Assembly: GCA_000611775.1 (NCBI GenBank)
Contig: KK106981.1
Location: forward strand, 3,099,211-3,163,210
Reading direction: 5' to 3'
DNA: 64,000 bases
Source of the DNA: Umbilicaria muhlenbergii
Lineage: Eukaryota; Ascomycota; Lecanoromycetes; Umbilicariales; Umbilicariaceae
The translations under genes and the position numbers were made by a program. Of this stretch, positions 20,154-31,590 are shown piece by piece; the first letter of the stretch is position 1, and each line of letters begins with the position of its first letter. The notes below the pieces were generated by a model. That model saw only the letters and a program-made list of their open reading frames with translations, was not told where the DNA came from and ran no database searches.

Positions 20154-21876
20154 ATGTCCCAGAAAACCGATATCGAGTCAACGATTGACAACGCCGAGAA
20201 GAAGTTGCCGCCAGAACAACTTCACGACAAACAAGGCTACATTCTCGATGCGCGCCTGGTGTCCAACCACGGATTGAAAACGGACAAGACGGGACAAACA
20301 ATCCTGTAAGCGCTCAGGTCTATCCTACCTGCCCTGATACTAACCTCATAGCACAGAATACCGCAGCCCAGCGATGACCCCAACGATCCCCTCAACTGGG
20401 CCCAGTCCAAGAAGCTGGTCGTCCTCGGGGTCGTTGCGGCCTCGGCCTTCCTCCCCGAATTCGCAAGTGCAATGGGAATCATCACGTCGATCCCGCAAGC
20501 ACGAGAATGGCATATCCCACAAAATACCGTCCTCCACAGTCTAGTCGGCAACCTGGCCATGCTTGGTTTCGGAGGCGTCTTCACCGTGGTGTGCATGACC
20601 TACTTTGGGAGACTGCCGGTGCTGTTCTGGTTCAGTCTCTTCGCCCTGTGGACGGCAGGTTTCTGCGCGGGGGCATCGACATTCAAAGAATTCATGGCGG
20701 CGAGGATCCTCAATGGATTCTTCTCCGTCGTTGCGTACACTGGAGCCTTAATCTACGTCAACGACCTGTTTTTCCTCCATGAGCACGCTCGCAAGGTCAA
20801 TGCTTGGGGCTTCTCCGTTCTGCTAGCACCGTATCTCAGTCCGCTGATTACGTCCTTTATGCTCACAAAGCTCAACTGGCGTTGGACTTTTGGTATCTAT
20901 ACCATCCTGGCTGGCCTCTCCCTGATCGCGATCGTGTTATTTTCGGAAGAGACGTATTACGACAGGTCGATCCCTGCAGATCAGCAACCCAGATTCATGT
21001 CTCGTCTGAATCGCCTCATTGGTGTCGAGCAACTGAAGTCTCGACGCCTTCGTCCCAGCTTGGTCGGCGCCCTCATGCGCCCGATCAAAACGCTCTCGAA
21101 GCCTACAGTATTCATTAGCGCAATCTTCTACCTGTTAACCTACATGTGGGGAATCGGTGCGTCGGTCCATGATCTGAAATCTCTCTGAATCTTTACTAAC
21201 TACCTTCAAACCAAGGCATTAATGCTACTCTTAGCATATTTCTACAACCACTTTACCATTTTGGTCCACGGCAAATTGGTAGGTCCCACCATCGTCCATG
21301 TTCAGGTAGTATAGCAAAAGTTCGACACGGTTGACACCTTGGAACTTAGGCTTCTTCTACTTTGCCCCCATCGTCGCCGCCATCCTCGGCTTCATCGTCG
21401 GTCACTGGCTCCACGACGCCGTTACCCACCTCTACATACGCCGCCACGCTGGACACCTCGAGCCGGAAGCCCGACTCTTGGTGATATGGTTCTCGACGCC
21501 ACTGATGGTAACCGGCATTGTGCTGGTAGGCTTCGCTCTGGAGCGCGGGTGGCATTACATGCTCACAGCCTTCGCATGGGGTCTCTATGTCTTCGGCCTT
21601 GTCATTACCACTGTTGCTATCAACGCATACAACCTAAGTTCATATCCAGAGGCGTCCGGAGAGGTTACGGCGTGGATCGGCTTTGCGCGCTCATTAGGTG
21701 GTTTCGTCGATACATATGTGCAGGTGGCGTGGGCCAGGAAGGTCGGACCGGCGAAGACGCTTGGTACACAAGCCGGCATTGTCGGAGCGGCGTTTCTCTT
21801 GATCGTGGGGATGCAAATCTTTGGAAAGAAATTGAGAACTTGGAGTGGACCGTTGAATTTCAACACAACCAGATAA
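20154..21876 (+). CDS. MFS transporter (DHA1-type), copy 2
   Basis: Exact second copy of the gene at 12515-14237, with exons 20154-20305, 20357-21156, 21216-21278 and 21350-21876 (513 residues). I saw no base difference. If both copies are real the organism carries two promoters and two full coding regions, so dosage is potentially doubled. The downstream neighbour is again the convergent cupin gene. Confidence 0.88.
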
Positions 21877-22064
21877 GCAGTAGGAATAGTCATCAACATC
21901 GTGTCAATGATTATAGTCGGCGCGTCAGGAGCTCATGCCTGTCCTTATAAGAGCCTGCTTACACACACACATGTTCTTTGTTCCTCCTCTTGAATTGCCT
22001 TTAACGCTCTTTCGATTCCTTGAAATCTCGTTCAAACCATAGCCATTCACGGACGCCACGTCCA

Positions 22065-22683
22065 TCATACGTCTCCTACAATTATAGTCGCATAACTCGC
22101 CATTGCCTTCCGATTCACATCCGGGCTGAGAGGCTTCCCCTCCTCGGCCATCTCAGACAGCAGCTTGAAATAATTGATGTAAAAGGCCGGCGTATAGGTG
22201 TTGAAGAACTTGGCCTCCTCGTCAAACGGATTCGAAAAGGTATGCGGTGCGCGAGTTGGAACAACGACTAGGTCACCTACTTTTGCGTCGATGTCGGGAC
22301 GGCCGTTGGCATGGAAGCGCACGGTGCCGGCCGTGACGAGAAAAGTTTCGTCGTGCATCTCATGCCAGTGTTCAGGCGGGCCGGAGGTATGTGGGGGGAT
22401 GGTGAGTTCAGCACAGCCGATGCGGTTGTCTGTGAGGAGGCAAGGTCAGCTCATCAGTAGTGTGAACTCGTGGCACGCGGAGAGAGACGTAAAGCTGAAG
22501 AGGAGCGGCAAATCAGGGTGAAGGGTCGTTGGGAATGCAAACGCATCAGGCAATTTCAATAAGTGAACCAGTACCGGTGCGAGAACCATCTTCTTGAACG
22601 CGGATGGTCAAGGTGCCGAGCTTGAAGGTGTCGCCTTCTTTGGCACGGACGAAGTTGATGGGCACAGAGGGAGTGGTCGCCAT
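22065..22683 (-). CDS. Small cupin-domain protein, copy 2
   Basis: Identical second copy with exons 22683-22575 and 22429-22065 (157 residues). All metal-ligand residues are retained. Confidence 0.85.
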
Positions 22684-24868
22684 GCTTTGCCGCACTTGTT
22701 CTGGAGAATGCGTGGATTGGAATGACTTGCAACACCATGGATCTGGGATGTAGAACGTTATCGGCGTCCCCAAAGCTTGGGGCGGAGGATCGCGGAGCTT
22801 GGCTTACCCCTGTAGGCGTTCCCCGCAAGCTAAATAGCTGGGTAAGGTCTTACCCACGTATCTTACCTGCCACCCTACGTACTTGAATGGTCCATTTTTC
22901 ACCCGCCAACCCGCACCGATGTCAGTGCAGTCTTTTGAAGAGGCATCGCGATCGAAGAACACTCCGCCAGACCTTTGAGGCTCAATTCGGGGTCATGTGT
23001 TGTACATCTGATCTTTTATTCACTAAAAGTGTATTGCATAGAGATATGCAAATGCCGACAGCACCGGATGAGGCCCTGGTATCAAGGGGAATGGGACATC
23101 GTCGAAGATATGAAAATACTCAGGCCGAGTGCAGAGGGCATCCATCCGTCTCTGCAATTAGATAAGCCTGACACTGTTACGCAAGCTGTGACACCGCGGA
23201 GAGATGTGCGGAGGCCGTGGAGAGCTTTGTAGTGATGAAGAGGAAATCGTGACATGTGTTACCGTAGAATACAGAAGAGAAGGAATCGTGGTTGGCTTCA
23301 AAACCAGGCAGACTTTCCAGACCGACTTCCAACGGCACTGAAGTGTCCCGTGGGCTTGCATTTGCATTAAGGGAAGAATGTGTCCAATGACTCGAGTCCA
23401 CGAAGTGTCCGACTAATTCCTCTCCTTCGCTACCTCATCATTAATCTATTCGCAAACACCCAAGGAGGTCTAGATATCTTTCCGCTTACTCTCTCACACC
23501 AACACGCGTCTGATGGACTAACAGAACTTCAACACTAACTCCCCGGCAATGTCAACCATTTAGTCTTCCGGCAGCGCTGATGCAAAACATCACCGACCGC
23601 CTCAATTACGCGGATCATCTCAGCCTCAGGATCGGCTCGAAAACGCTTTGGCACGGGCGAGAACACATCCCAAACCCCAGCAAAACTGACTGGCTGACCT
23701 TCAACCGCACCTTCAAGAAGACCCGTCGATGCAAGTATTCAACCCCTATCTACAACAACTGCGCCCGGCTTCTTCCTCTCCTCTCCTTCGAAGACAAGAT
23801 GACAGCCAAGACCAAACCCTAGACCCGTGCCTGCAATTTCTGCTACTTCTCTTGCGAGGAGAAGTATTTCCGCAAGAAGAAGCGGTTCCCCCGAGAGGAA
23901 CTGCGGTGTTTTCCGCTGCGATCTCTATCCCCAGCTGGTCACTTGTGGCATAGAACAAGGACGACAGAACTGGAAAATTGCGCGCGATGACAATCAGTTC
24001 GAGAAGATGAAAATAGTGCTTTGCAATGTGTGTTTGACAGTGATGAAAAAGTATGGGTAAGTTGCAAGCTACGATGCCACGCGGCCGCGGGACGCTCTCT
24101 GATGCGACAGTTCTAGAAACCCTTTTGGTCTGGCTGATATCGCTCGGAGCCTCCTGGTGGCATTATGTGGGGGGCTGTAAGGCAGAAGTCTTTAACGCAG
24201 AGGTCCATCAGCTACTGCACCATGATGGTTGAGCGAGATGAGCTCTTATCGAGTAGTTCCCGCTACCCCGGACGCTGAAGAACGGCGCGCTACGGTAGGG
24301 ACACTTGCCACGCCGGACCTGTTCCTTGACGCGGGCGAGGCGGGCTTCTCAACGAGGTATCACCTATCGAGCCTGTCTTCCTCGACGCTGCTAACATGCG
24401 CCCGAGGTCGACGACCATCATCAATGCATGTGCAGATGGAGCGTCCCTCGCCCGTACCCATATTGGGAGATCCACGCTTGCAAGCCCACACAGCAAAACC
24501 GACGATGCATCTCGCCGTCCGAAGTCTTGAGCGGTGCCACAATGATAGCTGTACGACCAAGACCCCGCATGATCTATGGGCACCTCCTTTATCTCCCTGT
24601 CCTACAGCCTCATCGCTCTATTCTCCGTCTTGACAAGCCCCCTTGCCCCGCTCAGATGCAACCCCGCATTCGAGCCCTCCTCAGCGGCTACGGATAGCTC
24701 TATATGTCTCTTCCCCAGCCTCAGAAAGCTCTTACATCTCCTGTCTGTCGAGCAAGCCTCACCAACCCCTCCATGTCCCAGAAAACATTAACCCAGCAAG
24801 AACATTAACCTAGCACCAACAATCACACCCTCAAACAAACCTCATCTATCCTCCCGACCCCATCAACC
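22684..24868. other. Unresolved stretch between cupin and dehydrogenase, copy 2
   Basis: Identical to 15045-17229; the coding-looking patches fall at about 23739-24079 and 24319-24539. Confidence 0.4.
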
Positions 24869-26157
24869 ATGGGCCTCCCCACCACCCAAAAGGCCGCCGT
24901 CTGCGAAACCCCCCGGCCTCGACACCGGCCGCGCCACCATCAAAGACATCCCCGTCCCCCACCCTTCCGACGACGAAATCCTCGTCAAACTGCACATGTC
25001 CGGCCTCTGCCACTCCGACGTCCACCTCATGCGCGACGACTGGAGTTCCCGCGGCCTCAAAATGCAGGTCCAAATCGCCGGCCACGAAGGCGCCGGCGTC
25101 GTCGAAGAAGTCGGGAAGAACGTGACCAAGTTCAAGGTTGGCGATCGCGCGGGCATCAAGTGGGTTGTCAGTACGTGTGGGGACTGCGAGTATTGTCTCA
25201 ATGGCAGGGATGAGCTGCATTGCGCGCGCCAGAGGAATAGCGGCTTTACGGCCGAGGGGACCTTTCAGCAGTACTGTGTGACGAGTGGGAGGTATGCGAC
25301 CAAGATCCCCGGAGGGGGTCAAGGATGAGGAGGCCGGGCCGGTATGTCCTTCTCCTAAGCCGCAAAAGTCCATTTCCTCATCGCCCCATTCCCCGCTCCC
25401 CGACCGAGGCACCCTCCTCTCCCCCCGTGACAGCCTCTCTCCTTGCTGCCCCTTACCCTGCCCAGGCCACTACTCACATCCCATGGTACAGATCATGTGC
25501 GGCGGCGTCACCGCCTCCACGGCCCTCAAACGCTCCGCCGTCAAACCCGGCCAATGGGTCGTCCTCCCCGGCGCCGGCGGCGGCCTCGGCCACTTCGCCG
25601 TCCAATACGCAAAAGCAATGGGCATGCGCGTCATCGCCATCGACGGCGGCGCCGAAAAGGGCGACCTCTGCATGCAGCTCGGCGCGGAGCATTATATTGA
25701 TTTCACGACCGAAGACGATATCGTGGGGAGGGTTCGGAAGGTTACGAAGTTGGGAGCGCACGGCGTCGTTGTGACTGCCGCGTCCAAGAGCGGGTATGAT
25801 TCCGCGCCGCACTTTTTGAGGGCGGGGGCCACCATGGTCGCGGTCGGGTTGCCCAAGGAGGAGTTTTTGGTGGGCGCGAGCCCGTTTCAGTTGGTGCTGG
25901 GGAAGTTGAATATTGTGGGGAGCGTGACGGGGACGTTGAAGGATGTGGATGAGGCGTTGGATTTTACGGCGAGGGGGTTGGTCAGGCCCATGTTGGACAA
26001 GGGGACGATGGCTGATATTAATGAGCTGAGCGATCAGATGTTGGCGGGGAAGTTGTCGGGTCGGCGGTTATTGATCTTTGGGCTTGGCGGGAAGGACGGA
26101 GGGGGGGCGGTGGGGAGTTGTGGGATGAATTGGGCTGGTGGGTGGAATGTGCTGTGA
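24869..26157 (+). pseudogene. Zinc-dependent alcohol dehydrogenase, frameshifted, copy 2
   Basis: Same gene as 17230-18539 with exons about 24869-25341 and 25492-26157. Both one-base excesses (24909-24914 and about 25307-25318) are present here too. This copy keeps the original 3' end, a Gly/Trp-rich extension that stops at 26157 and is longer than the usual ADH C-terminus; the true end may be earlier in another frame. A shorter protein starting at ATG 24996 would lack about 40 N-terminal residues, and because that ATG lies in the frame used between the two shifts, it would still meet the second shift. Confidence 0.75.
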
Positions 26158-26905
26158 GGGTTGGGCAGGAGGTTGTGGTGTGGATAGCTCATTGGGAATC
26201 CGGGAGCCATGGCTACGGCAACCTTTTTAAGTTTCACTGCTGCTTTGACCAGTCTTCATCAGTTCTAGGCTGTAAGATCATCCAATGATGCCGCAGTATC
26301 CATCATCCTCTTGACGCGAGCGGGTGCAGCTGTGGTGAGTGCTTTACGCAGCCAAGCGATCTGAGTGCGGGAGACGCTCGGCTGATGCGCTGAGCGCTGG
26401 GCATGAAGGGTGCCATCTCTACTAATTGCTTGCGGGAGAACGGGATGGGGAATCCCCTGGATGAAGTCGTACGATGGGACTAAATTTTGCTCAACGTCTT
26501 TTGTAGCTTAGGTCTTCGGATGGGAACAAAAGAATGGTAGCTGATATGAGACACGGAACTGGTGCTTTCTAGACTGATGAAGTGCTTAGCCGTTCTTCAG
26601 CATGCTGGGTACTGGGAGCTACTCGATAAGAGCTCATCTCGCCTTGCCCAGCCAATCTCAACCATCATGGCGCATTAGCTTATGGACCGCTGCGTTACAG
26701 ACCTCTGCGTTAGAGACCTCTGCCTTACGGGTCTCTGCTTATGCGCAAGGAACTCTATTCCTTGCGTTCCCAACCCCACAATCTAACGCCGGTTCAACAT
26801 GCATACGGGGTGAATCTAATCTCCAAGTGCACTCTATAACCAACGCCAATGCCCCCGACTCCCTGAAATGCTCTATGCCCCGAGACGCCATCAATGCAAG
26901 ACTCC
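26158..26905. other. Intergenic region, right edge of the accessory block
   Basis: No gene seen. A 15-bp tandem repeat of three units (GCGTTACAGACCTCT and variants) lies at 26692-26736. The region separates the duplicated block from the conserved GH76 gene. Confidence 0.6.
26692..26736. repeat. 15-bp tandem repeat, three copies
   Basis: The units GCGTTACAGACCTCT, GCGTTAGAGACCTCT and GCCTTACGGGTCTCT follow each other without spacers, downstream of the GH76 stop codon. Confidence 0.8.
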
Positions 26906-28419
26906 TCAGCTTAAAGGCACCGCAATCGCAATGGCAACGCAAAGGATCCCACCCGCGCCTGTAACTCCCATGCTTCTCGCTCCCGCTCCCTTCTTTCCCG
27001 GCGCCGTCGTGGCACTCGCGGGCGCCGTCGGCACCGGTACGCTGCTCATCGACGCGGCCACAGCGATTCGGACGTTTGGCTCCGTCAGCGGGGGCGCCGT
27101 GTCGTTGATGAGGAGCCCCTGGATGACTTCCAACGCCGAAATCTGCTCGCCCACACCATATACATTGTCGAACGAATCCGTGTACCATCTCGATCCGCAC
27201 GTCACGTTGTCTTTGCCCCCGGAACATGCCGCCGCAGCACCCCGAGCCGAGGGCCGGAGGAGACCCATGATGGCACCCCGAGTGTACGGTGCCACTTGCG
27301 TCGTTGCCCACATCCAGCGCGCCAGGTATGCTTTGAAGCTTTGAGCGTCGTTGTTGCACGACGAATCCTTCTCACACATCGTTTCGTACATGACGTTCGT
27401 TGCGTTGGGGAAGGGCGAAAAGAAATAGGCGGCCGCATTGAGTAGACCGGTCGTTCGAGCCTCCCAGACGGTGGAGCCATTGGTGTAGTTGTAGAGGACG
27501 GCGGCTCCGTAGAGGAAAATGCCCACGTTGTACGTCTCTTGGTCGTGATCGACGGCGGTGCAGTTGATGGTGTCGTCCGTACCATCAAACACGTTATATT
27601 TGTTGTCGATCAAGCCCACCCGAGCGGTCCAGTCCCAGATCTTCTCAGCCCAATCCACATAGGTCTGGTTTCCCGTGTAGCGTGCCAGCCGGGCGGCCAG
27701 CTGAAAGAATCCCCCGTTGGCAACCGAGTTCTTGTAGTTATAGCCAGCATTCGAGCTGAAGATCTGCCATTTCAATCCTCCAGCACACGTCGTCATGTCC
27801 CAGCGTGGTACCTGTGTGTTCCATAGCGCTTCGACGAGAGGCAGCCATTGCGGGGACGTTGACGGTGGCGCGGGGTAGTTCTTTTCGAGGGTGGACATGA
27901 CAGCAAAACCCCAGAATGACTGATCATCATTGCCTTCATCGAACTGTTGCGCCGGAACCATGTAGTCATGATTAGGTCCTACTTGGCTGAGGAGTGCTTG
28001 TGTCGTGACGTTGTTGTAAGTTGTGTCGTTCGTGTAGTACCAGTAATCGACCAGGGCCCCCCACATTGCGCCAGCCTCCCACCTGCACGGGACAAGCGTC
28101 AGTGAAGACAGCTTCGCAGGACACGAAGACGACAGGAGTAGCCTCACCAATAGTAAGGGGGAGGAAGCAGTCCAACTTGACTTGTAGTGACATTGCCGGT
28201 GTAATACGACATCATACCGTAGGCGATAGTACTGGCTGCATTTTGAATTGATGCTGGCAGGAGATATCAGTGCGATCAGCAAGACACGGTGCAAGGATTG
28301 GAAGCCCTGGGAATGCTGAGGTGCTCCCTACCAGGGTCATCAATGTCCAGCTGAAGGGCAGCGGTGAGCTGTAGTCCGGCCGCGACCAGCGCAGCGCAGC
28401 AGATGCGCGAGGTTATCAT
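26906..28419 (-). CDS. GH76 mannan endo-1,6-alpha-mannosidase (DCW1/DFG5 type), GPI-anchored
   Basis: Three exons, 28419-28332, 28253-28148 and 28082-26906, give 456 residues. Residues 1-21 are a signal peptide and mature sequence starts near LQLDIDDP. The paired catalytic aspartates are D117-D118 in [12 protein letters not shown], and [11 protein letters not shown] (63-73) is the family's conserved first motif. There are several N-glycosylation sequons. The C-terminus has a Ser/Thr/Ala-rich spacer and a hydrophobic tail typical of a GPI signal. Dcw1/Dfg5 enzymes are thought to process GPI mannan so that cell-wall proteins are transferred to glucan. Introns are 78 and 65 bp. The 5' flank contains two short minisatellites. 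Confidence 0.92.
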
Positions 28420-28632
28420 GATTTCAATCGGGACGAGTTACACAAGAAAGAGACCGGGGCATAAACGGGGATCGCTTGCCATGCTTCGGTTTCTGCAAGA
28501 GCCAAGGGCAAGAGCAAGGTGCAGTGCAAGACGCAAGGGAGAGGGCGAGAGGGCGAGAAGGCGTGGCGTCAACATGAAGAGGCGAAAGATGCTTGGCTGA
28601 GGAGGCCTGTGCTCGCTTACGGTACTGGGGAA

Positions 28633-28669
28633 GCATGCTGGCATGCTGGCATGCTGGCATGCTCGCATG
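28633..28669. repeat. 9-bp tandem repeat GCATGCTGG, four copies
   Basis: GCATGCTGG is repeated from 28633, the last copy altered (GCATGCTCG). Each unit contains the palindrome GCATGC, so the array could form alternative hairpins. Confidence 0.88.
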
Positions 28670-28707
28670 GCGTCCACGCGGCCAAGGCCCCTGTTTGTCC
28701 AATGTCT

Positions 28708-28756
28708 GCACCTTGCACCTTGCACCTTGCACCTTGCGCCTTGCACCTTGCACCTG
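28708..28756. repeat. 7-bp tandem repeat GCACCTT, about seven copies
   Basis: GCACCTT units run from 28708 with one variant (GCGCCTT), about 300 bp upstream of the GH76 start codon. Confidence 0.88.
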
Positions 28757-29108
28757 CGCGGTGAGATCATCACCATCATCCAATGAGGCTCCTTCTGATT
28801 GGATTTGTTCGACCTGTTCGACCAGGGGTCCCATGTGATATCTTGTCCAACTTCGCCACTCCTACACAGCGACCCCTTCTTCTTCACTTCTTATGAATAG
28901 ATGGAATCTGGATTCGTGTTTATATATATATGTGTGCGTGAGTACATAATAATTACCATGCCCCGTCCTTTGCTAGCCCTCCGCACGCCTCGAAGACTGG
29001 GTTGCCACGAAACATGATATTAGATACCTAGGTACAACGAATAGAACAATGGCTTAGCCTCAGCGGTGAACCTAGAGAGTTGATGGAGCAAATCAATAGA
29101 AACCCTTC

Positions 29109-31590
29109 CTAAACACTTGTTGCCGAAACTTCATGGCTTGCTTCCCGACCTTGTTGAGGCTGGGTCTGTGAGGCCTGATTGGACGCCGCAGTACTTTCGC
29201 TCTGTTGCTGTTCGGGGTGAAGTCCCTGGCCATTACTCGGGCCCAACGCTTGCTCGACCTGGAGCTGGTGGGAAGGAAAGTGTTCAGGATTGCTAGAGCC
29301 GGAAACGCTTCCGCCCTCTTGCTGCTGGGGCAGTGCCTGCTGGGCGTCACTGGAACCAAAGATACCGTCGTGCGGATGCTGCTGTGGCGGTTTCACATCG
29401 TTCCCACCGAGCAGACCGTTGTCTTGTTGCGCTTGGGATTGCGGCACACTGTTGCTGTCGAAAAGATTCTCATCCTGCCGGGGCGGCGGTTCCTGGGCGC
29501 TGCTGCTACCATGCATGTACGAGTTATGCTGATACTGAAGCTGAGGTTGCCCCTCATGCAGGTACGACGGTTCCTGGGAAGTGCTGGAACCAATGATGTC
29601 TTGGTCCTGTGGGTGCAGAGGCTGAGGTTGCAAGGTAATATCGGGATCAAAAGGATCCGCATGCTGTTGCCAATGTGACGCCTGCGCAGTATTCAACCCG
29701 AGCAAATCTTCGCTCTCCTGCGTTTGGGGTTGCTGACGAGTGTTGCTATCGAGGACACTCTCCTCTTGCCGGTGCGGCGGTTCCTGAAAACTGCTGGAAC
29801 CAACCATTTCTTCTTCCTGCTGATGCTGAGATTGAGGGTCTTCGGCAGTATTAGAGCCAAAAACGCTGTCGTCCTGCAGCTGCTGGCTTGAGTCTCCCGG
29901 CTTCTGACCATAAACAACGTAGCTATAATACCCCCGATTAGTGTATGAACATTGGTCGACAACCTAGCCCGAGAGATCGGCGAGTGCGCCAAACACTCAC
30001 AGTTTGACATAAGAATGCTTGCTCTTATCACGAAGATCTTTCCTAACATCGACGAGGAAAACCTCAACTTCCTGCTGTGTCCAGCCCAATACCCTGGTGA
30101 GAAACGCCATGGAGAATCCTTGAACGCCTTCCGAGAAGTCTGCGTTTCCCCACCGTCCTAAAAGCTTGTCCTTTTTGCCCTTTGGCCACGAGTTCAAAGG
30201 CCATTTGTAAACCGTCTCCTGTATGTTAACGAAGCCCGCCGCAGCCATTTGCGTGGCAAATTTATTAGTACCAGAGGGATCAAACCCGACCTTACGACCG
30301 GCTTCAATCATCAAGCTGGACCACTTCGACAGGGCGCTATCAGGGGGAAGGCTGCCATCATCACTCGTGATTGGGAAACAAATATCCTGCATCTCAACCC
30401 AGCAGCCGGGATTGAGGTTTCTGGTAGAGGATTCAATCAACCTGTGCACAATGATCAGACAGAAAGTCAACTCACTCGTAACACTGCTCCAAGAGGCGTG
30501 GAAAGTCTTTTATCGCGACAATCAGCATACGGCCATGGATATAGTCGAATTTGTGTTTATATTCCCATGTTTCCTCCGAGTCATCGATCAAGAAGACAGT
30601 GTTAGGCGCCACACTTGCAACAGTCAAAATTGTCCAGGAAGCTGTGAAGTCGAAGGCTTACAATTCTGGCTGGACAGGACTACGGCAGTGAAACATCAGC
30701 TGACTCGTAAGGTCCATATCGGTGTCTTGGAACTTGCCTCAGATCAGTGCCAATGACCTTCGTTAAAGGATGTTGGTCGGCTTTATCACTGTTAGCACTT
30801 TGCGGTTGAGAATATTATTTCGTTGTTAAGAGAGACTCTACCGAAATCCAAAGCCCAGATACCGGTACCGGTACCGATATCGAGAACGTATTCGAGCTTG
30901 TTGCCAATGGGAGCAAGAGACAGTCGGCCGTCAAGAGTTAAGAGAAACAAATGATGCTGAAGATCTAGATTTATCTTCAGCACTAGCACCCCTCCGGTTG
31001 AAAACTTCTGCCTTACCCAGACGGCTAGCCTCTATCTAGGCAAGATTTTCAGCTCAAATGCATGTAAGGTTACAACAATATGCTTACCTCGTCGTTAGGT
31101 AGGTGATATCCTTTGCATGACAGTGAAGTTAGCATGATCCGCCTCGCAATTGTACAGAAAGAACGGACTTCCGTCTTTGTACGCATGATAGGTACGACCA
31201 TTTTCTTTCCGGTAGTCCCTAACGCTCGAGCTGATGGAGGTAAAGGCACTCTCCCTGAACCAAAGTAAATAAGCCGTCGACCGCGATTTAGGATTAACGT
31301 ACACATCGCTCGTTTCGCCATAGGCCGAATCTCGGTCGTCTTGGAGCGTACCTGTGCCGGACAAGGAGGATCGTTCAGACTGCGGAGACGTCAACTCTCA
31401 TATTGAAAAGGCAGCGAGGCCAGTTGGTGGAGCAAACATCAACTTCAAGAACGTTGCCAGCCTGTGATACATGTTGAGCTAGGTCCGAGTCTTGGTGGGG
31501 ATGGTGAGATTCGATTTGTGGTACTTGTTGCGTTGGTTCCATCGGATCAGTCGTGGTGGGATCCATGCTGGGATCCATGCTGGGATCCAT
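29109..31590 (-). CDS. LaeA-like SAM-dependent methyltransferase with long Gln/Ser-rich tail
   Basis: Ten exons: 31590-31471 (donor uncertain), 31379-31303, 31254-31169, 31110-31088, 30974-30842, 30780-30738, 30679-30662 (18 nt), 30613-30476, 30420-30001 and 29922-29109, closing in frame at 623 residues. YRKENGRTYHAYKDG and YHLPNDE are the usual N-terminal motifs of LaeA-like (TAM domain) enzymes; LDIGTGTGIWALDF (about 133-146) is the SAM-binding motif I; FDYIHGRM and LNPGCWVEMQD follow. The catalytic part ends YVVYGQKP (about 354-361). A tail of about 260 residues follows, made of degenerate GSS-x-x-QEPP-x-RQ-type repeats, absent from LaeA as I know it. LaeA relatives regulate or tailor secondary metabolism; the substrate is unknown. 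The start is the first of three ATGs in a MDPSMDPSMDP repeat. The intron at 30680-30737 has a GC donor. Confidence 0.85.

Larger units (their letters stand above)
18470..26107. repeat. Unit 2 of the 7,639-bp tandem duplication
   Basis: This copy lacks the outermost ~10 bp of the left inverted repeat that unit 1 retains, and it keeps the original downstream sequence of the dehydrogenase. The ancestral single-copy locus was therefore probably left flank - unit - right flank at 26108. Confidence 0.97.
28420..29108. other. Intergenic region with two minisatellites
   Basis: GH76 promoter side plus the 3' flank of the methyltransferase. A TATATATATATG microsatellite lies near 28920. Apart from the two repeats listed separately I see no feature. 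Confidence 0.6.
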
